Part shown: one piece after another, positions 7,347 through 8,854 of the stretch
Numbering within the stretch: the stretch's first letter is position 1
Layout of the letters: every line of letters starts with the position of its first letter
Assembly (NCBI GenBank): GCA_031284475.1
Contig: JAISZV010000129.1
Location: 1 to 8,854 of the forward strand
Reading direction: 5' to 3'
Origin: Proteiniphilum sp.
GTDB lineage: Bacteria > Bacteroidota > Bacteroidia > Bacteroidales > Dysgonomonadaceae
Length of the DNA: 8,854 nucleotides
The notes under the pieces: generated by a model
The model's database searches: none
The model's input: only the letters and a program-made list of their open reading frames with translations
What the model was told of the DNA's origin: nothing
Program-made: the position numbers and the translations under genes

Positions 7347-7778
7347 ATGTTACAGCCAAAGAGAACAAAATTCAGAAGACAGCAGAAAGGCCGTATGAAA
7401 GGCAATGCCGGACGGGGTAACCAACTGGCGTTTGGCTCTTTCGGGATAAAATCGCTGCAATCTAAATGGATTACCGGGAGACAGATTGAGGCTGCGCGTA
7501 TTGCCGTAACACGCTATATGCAGCGTCAGGGACAGGTTTGGGTACGTATTTTCCCCGATAAGCCTATCACCAAAAAGCCTGCCGAAGTGCGTATGGGTAA
7601 AGGTAAAGGTAATCCCGAAGGATACGTGGCGCCCGTTACCCCCGGAAGAATTATTTTTGAAATAGAAGGCGTTCCTTTCGACGTGGCAAAGGAGGCTTTG
7701 CGTTTAGCGGCTCAAAAATTGCCGGTTACTACTAAATTCGTGGTGAGAAGGGATTATGATTATGAGCAAAAATTGTAA
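7347..7778 (+). CDS. rplP: 50S ribosomal protein L16 (uL16)
   Basis: L16 is a late assembly protein that organises the A-site side of the peptidyl-transferase centre. The product has 143 residues (usual 136-145). Characteristic segments are [19 protein letters not shown] at the N-terminus, [15 protein letters not shown] (about 29-43), and [15 protein letters not shown] (81-95). Arg82 in this last stretch aligns with E. coli Arg81, the residue hydroxylated by YcfD/RoxA; whether it is modified here is unknown. The start follows rpsC by 11 bases (TTGAAGAAGAT), with only weak purine-rich character. Confidence 0.98.
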   Translation: MLQPKRTKFRRQQKGRMKGNAGRGNQLAFGSFGIKSLQSKWITGRQIEAARIAVTRYMQRQGQVWVRIFPDKPITKKPAEVRMGKGKGNPEGYVAPVTPGRIIFEIEGVPFDVAKEALRLAAQKLPVTTKFVVRRDYDYEQKL

Positions 7779-7784
7779 GGCGAG

Positions 7785-7988
7785 ATGAAAAAACAAGAAG
7801 AATTAAAAGAACTGTCCGATAAAGACCTGAAAGAAAAATTGGATGCAGAAGTGGTTTTGCTCACACAGTTGCGTATCAACCACACTATTGCTCCTCTCGA
7901 CAATTCAGGCTCATTGAAGGAAAAGCGCAGAAACATTGCCCGTATCCATACGGAGTTGCGTGCAAGAGAGTTGAAAAAAGATCAATAA
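7785..7988 (+). CDS. rpmC: 50S ribosomal protein L29 (uL29)
   Basis: L29 is a small helical protein next to L23 at the tunnel exit. The product has 67 residues, the normal size. It begins [15 protein letters not shown] and ends with the conserved helix [19 protein letters not shown], which includes the family's RRxIARIxT pattern. It is almost wholly alpha-helical and charged. The ATG is 6 bases after the rplP stop, with GGCGAG in the gap, too close to be a normal Shine-Dalgarno site, so coupling to rplP is the likelier route. It sits in the standard rplP-rpmC-rpsQ order. Confidence 0.97.
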   Translation: MKKQEELKELSDKDLKEKLDAEVVLLTQLRINHTIAPLDNSGSLKEKRRNIARIHTELRARELKKDQ

Positions 7989-7996
7989 ATGACAGA

Positions 7997-8254
7997 ATGG
8001 AAACGAGAAATTTAAGGAAAGAAAGAATCGGGGTCGTTTTCAGCAATAAGATGGATAAAACCGTCACCGTTGCCGTAAAATGGAAAGAAAAACACCCTAT
8101 ATATGGGAAATTCGTTAATAAAACGAAGAAATTTCACGCCCATGATGAGAAGAACGACTGTAACATTGGCGATACGGTTCGTATAATGGAAACACGTCCT
8201 TTGAGCAAGACAAAGAGATGGAGAGTGGTTGAAGTAATGGAAAGGGCTAAGTAA
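7997..8254 (+). CDS. rpsQ: 30S ribosomal protein S17 (uS17)
   Basis: S17 is a primary 16S rRNA-binding OB-fold protein of the small-subunit body. The product has 85 residues, as expected. Landmarks are [21 protein letters not shown] (about 7-27, broken by no gaps), HPIYGKF (33-39), the [21 protein letters not shown] stretch (about 56-76), and a short basic end. The ATG at 7997 gives the expected METRNLRKE start, 8 bases after rpmC. Another ATG at 7989 is in a different frame and ends after eight codons. The rplN start follows the stop by one base. Confidence 0.97.
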   Translation: METRNLRKERIGVVFSNKMDKTVTVAVKWKEKHPIYGKFVNKTKKFHAHDEKNDCNIGDTVRIMETRPLSKTKRWRVVEVMERAK

Positions 8255-8255
8255 G

Positions 8256-8621
8256 ATGATACAACAAGAATCAAGATTAACAGTAACCGACAATAGCGGA
8301 GCCAAAGAAGCGCTCTGTATCCGCGTTCTGGGAGGTACCGGAAGGCGTTATGCATCGGTAGGGGATGTAATTGTTGTGGCGATCAAGAACACAATCCCTT
8401 CGAGTGATATTAAGAAAGGCGCCGTATCAAAAGCGATCATCGTTCGCACGAAAAAGGAGATCCGTCGCGCCGACGGTTCATACATCCGTTTCGACGACAA
8501 TGCCTGCGTTCTTTTGAACAATGCCGGCGAGTTGAGGGCTAGCCGTATTTTCGGGCCTGTTGCCCGTGAGTTGCGCGCTACGAACATGAAGATCGTTTCC
8601 TTAGCTCCTGAAGTATTATAA
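8256..8621 (+). CDS. rplN: 50S ribosomal protein L14 (uL14)
   Basis: L14 lies at the subunit interface next to L19 and L3 and is the target of the silencing factor RsfS. The product has 121 residues (usual 121-124). It starts [17 protein letters not shown], continues with CIRVLGG, and ends with [11 protein letters not shown] and the IVSLAPEVL tail, all typical. In E. coli rplN is the first gene of the spc operon with its own promoter. Here only one base separates it from rpsQ (TAAGATG), so the S10 and spc parts are physically fused and translational coupling with rpsQ is likely. Confidence 0.98.
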   Translation: MIQQESRLTVTDNSGAKEALCIRVLGGTGRRYASVGDVIVVAIKNTIPSSDIKKGAVSKAIIVRTKKEIRRADGSYIRFDDNACVLLNNAGELRASRIFGPVARELRATNMKIVSLAPEVL

Positions 8622-8642
8622 TCTATTAATCAATCACAGGCA

Positions 8643-8854
8643 ATGAGTAAATTACATATAAAGAAAGGCGATACGGTTTACGTCAATTCCGGCGAAGACA
8701 AAGGAAAGACCGGCCGCGTGCTGGAGGTTCTGGTGAAGAAGAACCGCGCCGTGGTAGAAGGAGTAAACATTGTATCGAAGCATAGCAAGCCCAACGCCCA
8801 GAATCCGAACGGTGGGATTGAGAAGAGAGAAGCGTCCGTGCACATCTCAAACCT
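8643..8854 (+). CDS. rplX: 50S ribosomal protein L24 (uL24), N-terminal part
   Basis: L24 is one of the two proteins that start 50S assembly, binding the 5' end of 23S rRNA. The ATG at 8643 opens a frame that runs off the window: 70 complete codons plus two bases, out of about 105 expected. The visible peptide has the KOW motif region ([21 protein letters not shown], residues 6-26 with the conserved Gly and Lys residues), [14 protein letters not shown] (about 37-50), and [14 protein letters not shown] at the end, all typical. It is 21 bases after rplN, as expected for the spc order. No Shine-Dalgarno motif precedes it; AATCAATCACAGGCA lies upstream. Confidence 0.97.
   Translation, partial: MSKLHIKKGDTVYVNSGEDKGKTGRVLEVLVKKNRAVVEGVNIVSKHSKPNAQNPNGGIEKREASVHISN

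Noticed and set aside
7989..8015. Eight-codon frame from an ATG overlapping the rpsQ start
   Set aside because: It is out of frame with rpsQ and too short, and the rpsQ start at 7997 gives the expected family N-terminus. It is likely chance.

Overview
This window is an uninterrupted run of translation genes, all on the + strand. It carries the end of the str operon (rpsL 3' end, rpsG, fusA) joined directly to the S10 operon (rpsJ, rplC, rplD, rplW, rplB, rpsS, rplV, rpsC, rplP, rpmC, rpsQ), and then the start of the spc operon (rplN, and rplX cut by the window edge). No RNA gene, insertion sequence, CRISPR array, phage gene or accessory system was found. I looked for an undescribed system and do not see one. 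The points of interest are two unusual spacers and a few family-specific variations.

The organism is most likely a member of the Bacteroidota, probably order Bacteroidales. Three observations support this. The protein sequences have the wording I associate with that group, for example S7 ending in FAHFRF, L3 with GSIGACSYP, and S3 with an Asn/Gly/Arg-rich tail. No tuf gene lies between fusA and rpsJ. Shine-Dalgarno sequences are almost absent despite very high expected expression; starts are preceded by A-rich sequence instead. The family-level placement is from memory of sequences and not from a search.

Layout: 1-147 is the rpsL end. 148-306 is a 159-base AT-rich spacer that holds an orphan GGAGG motif, a possible 11-codon TTG-start leader ORF and a weak hairpin followed by a T-run. 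rpsG and fusA follow at 307-2935, and rpsJ at 2963-3268. 3269-3444 is a 176-base spacer filled by two degenerate 7-base repeat arrays in opposite orientation. From 3445 to the end, rplC through rplX are packed with gaps of 1 to 38 bases. The two long spacers stand out because every other gap is 38 bases or less.

The genes work as one system. S12, S7, S10, S19, S3 and S17 build the small subunit. L3, L4, L23, L2, L22, L16, L29, L14 and L24 build the large subunit. EF-G drives translocation on the finished ribosome. The absence of any clear terminator and the tight spacing suggest long polycistronic transcripts whose main promoter lies upstream of this window.
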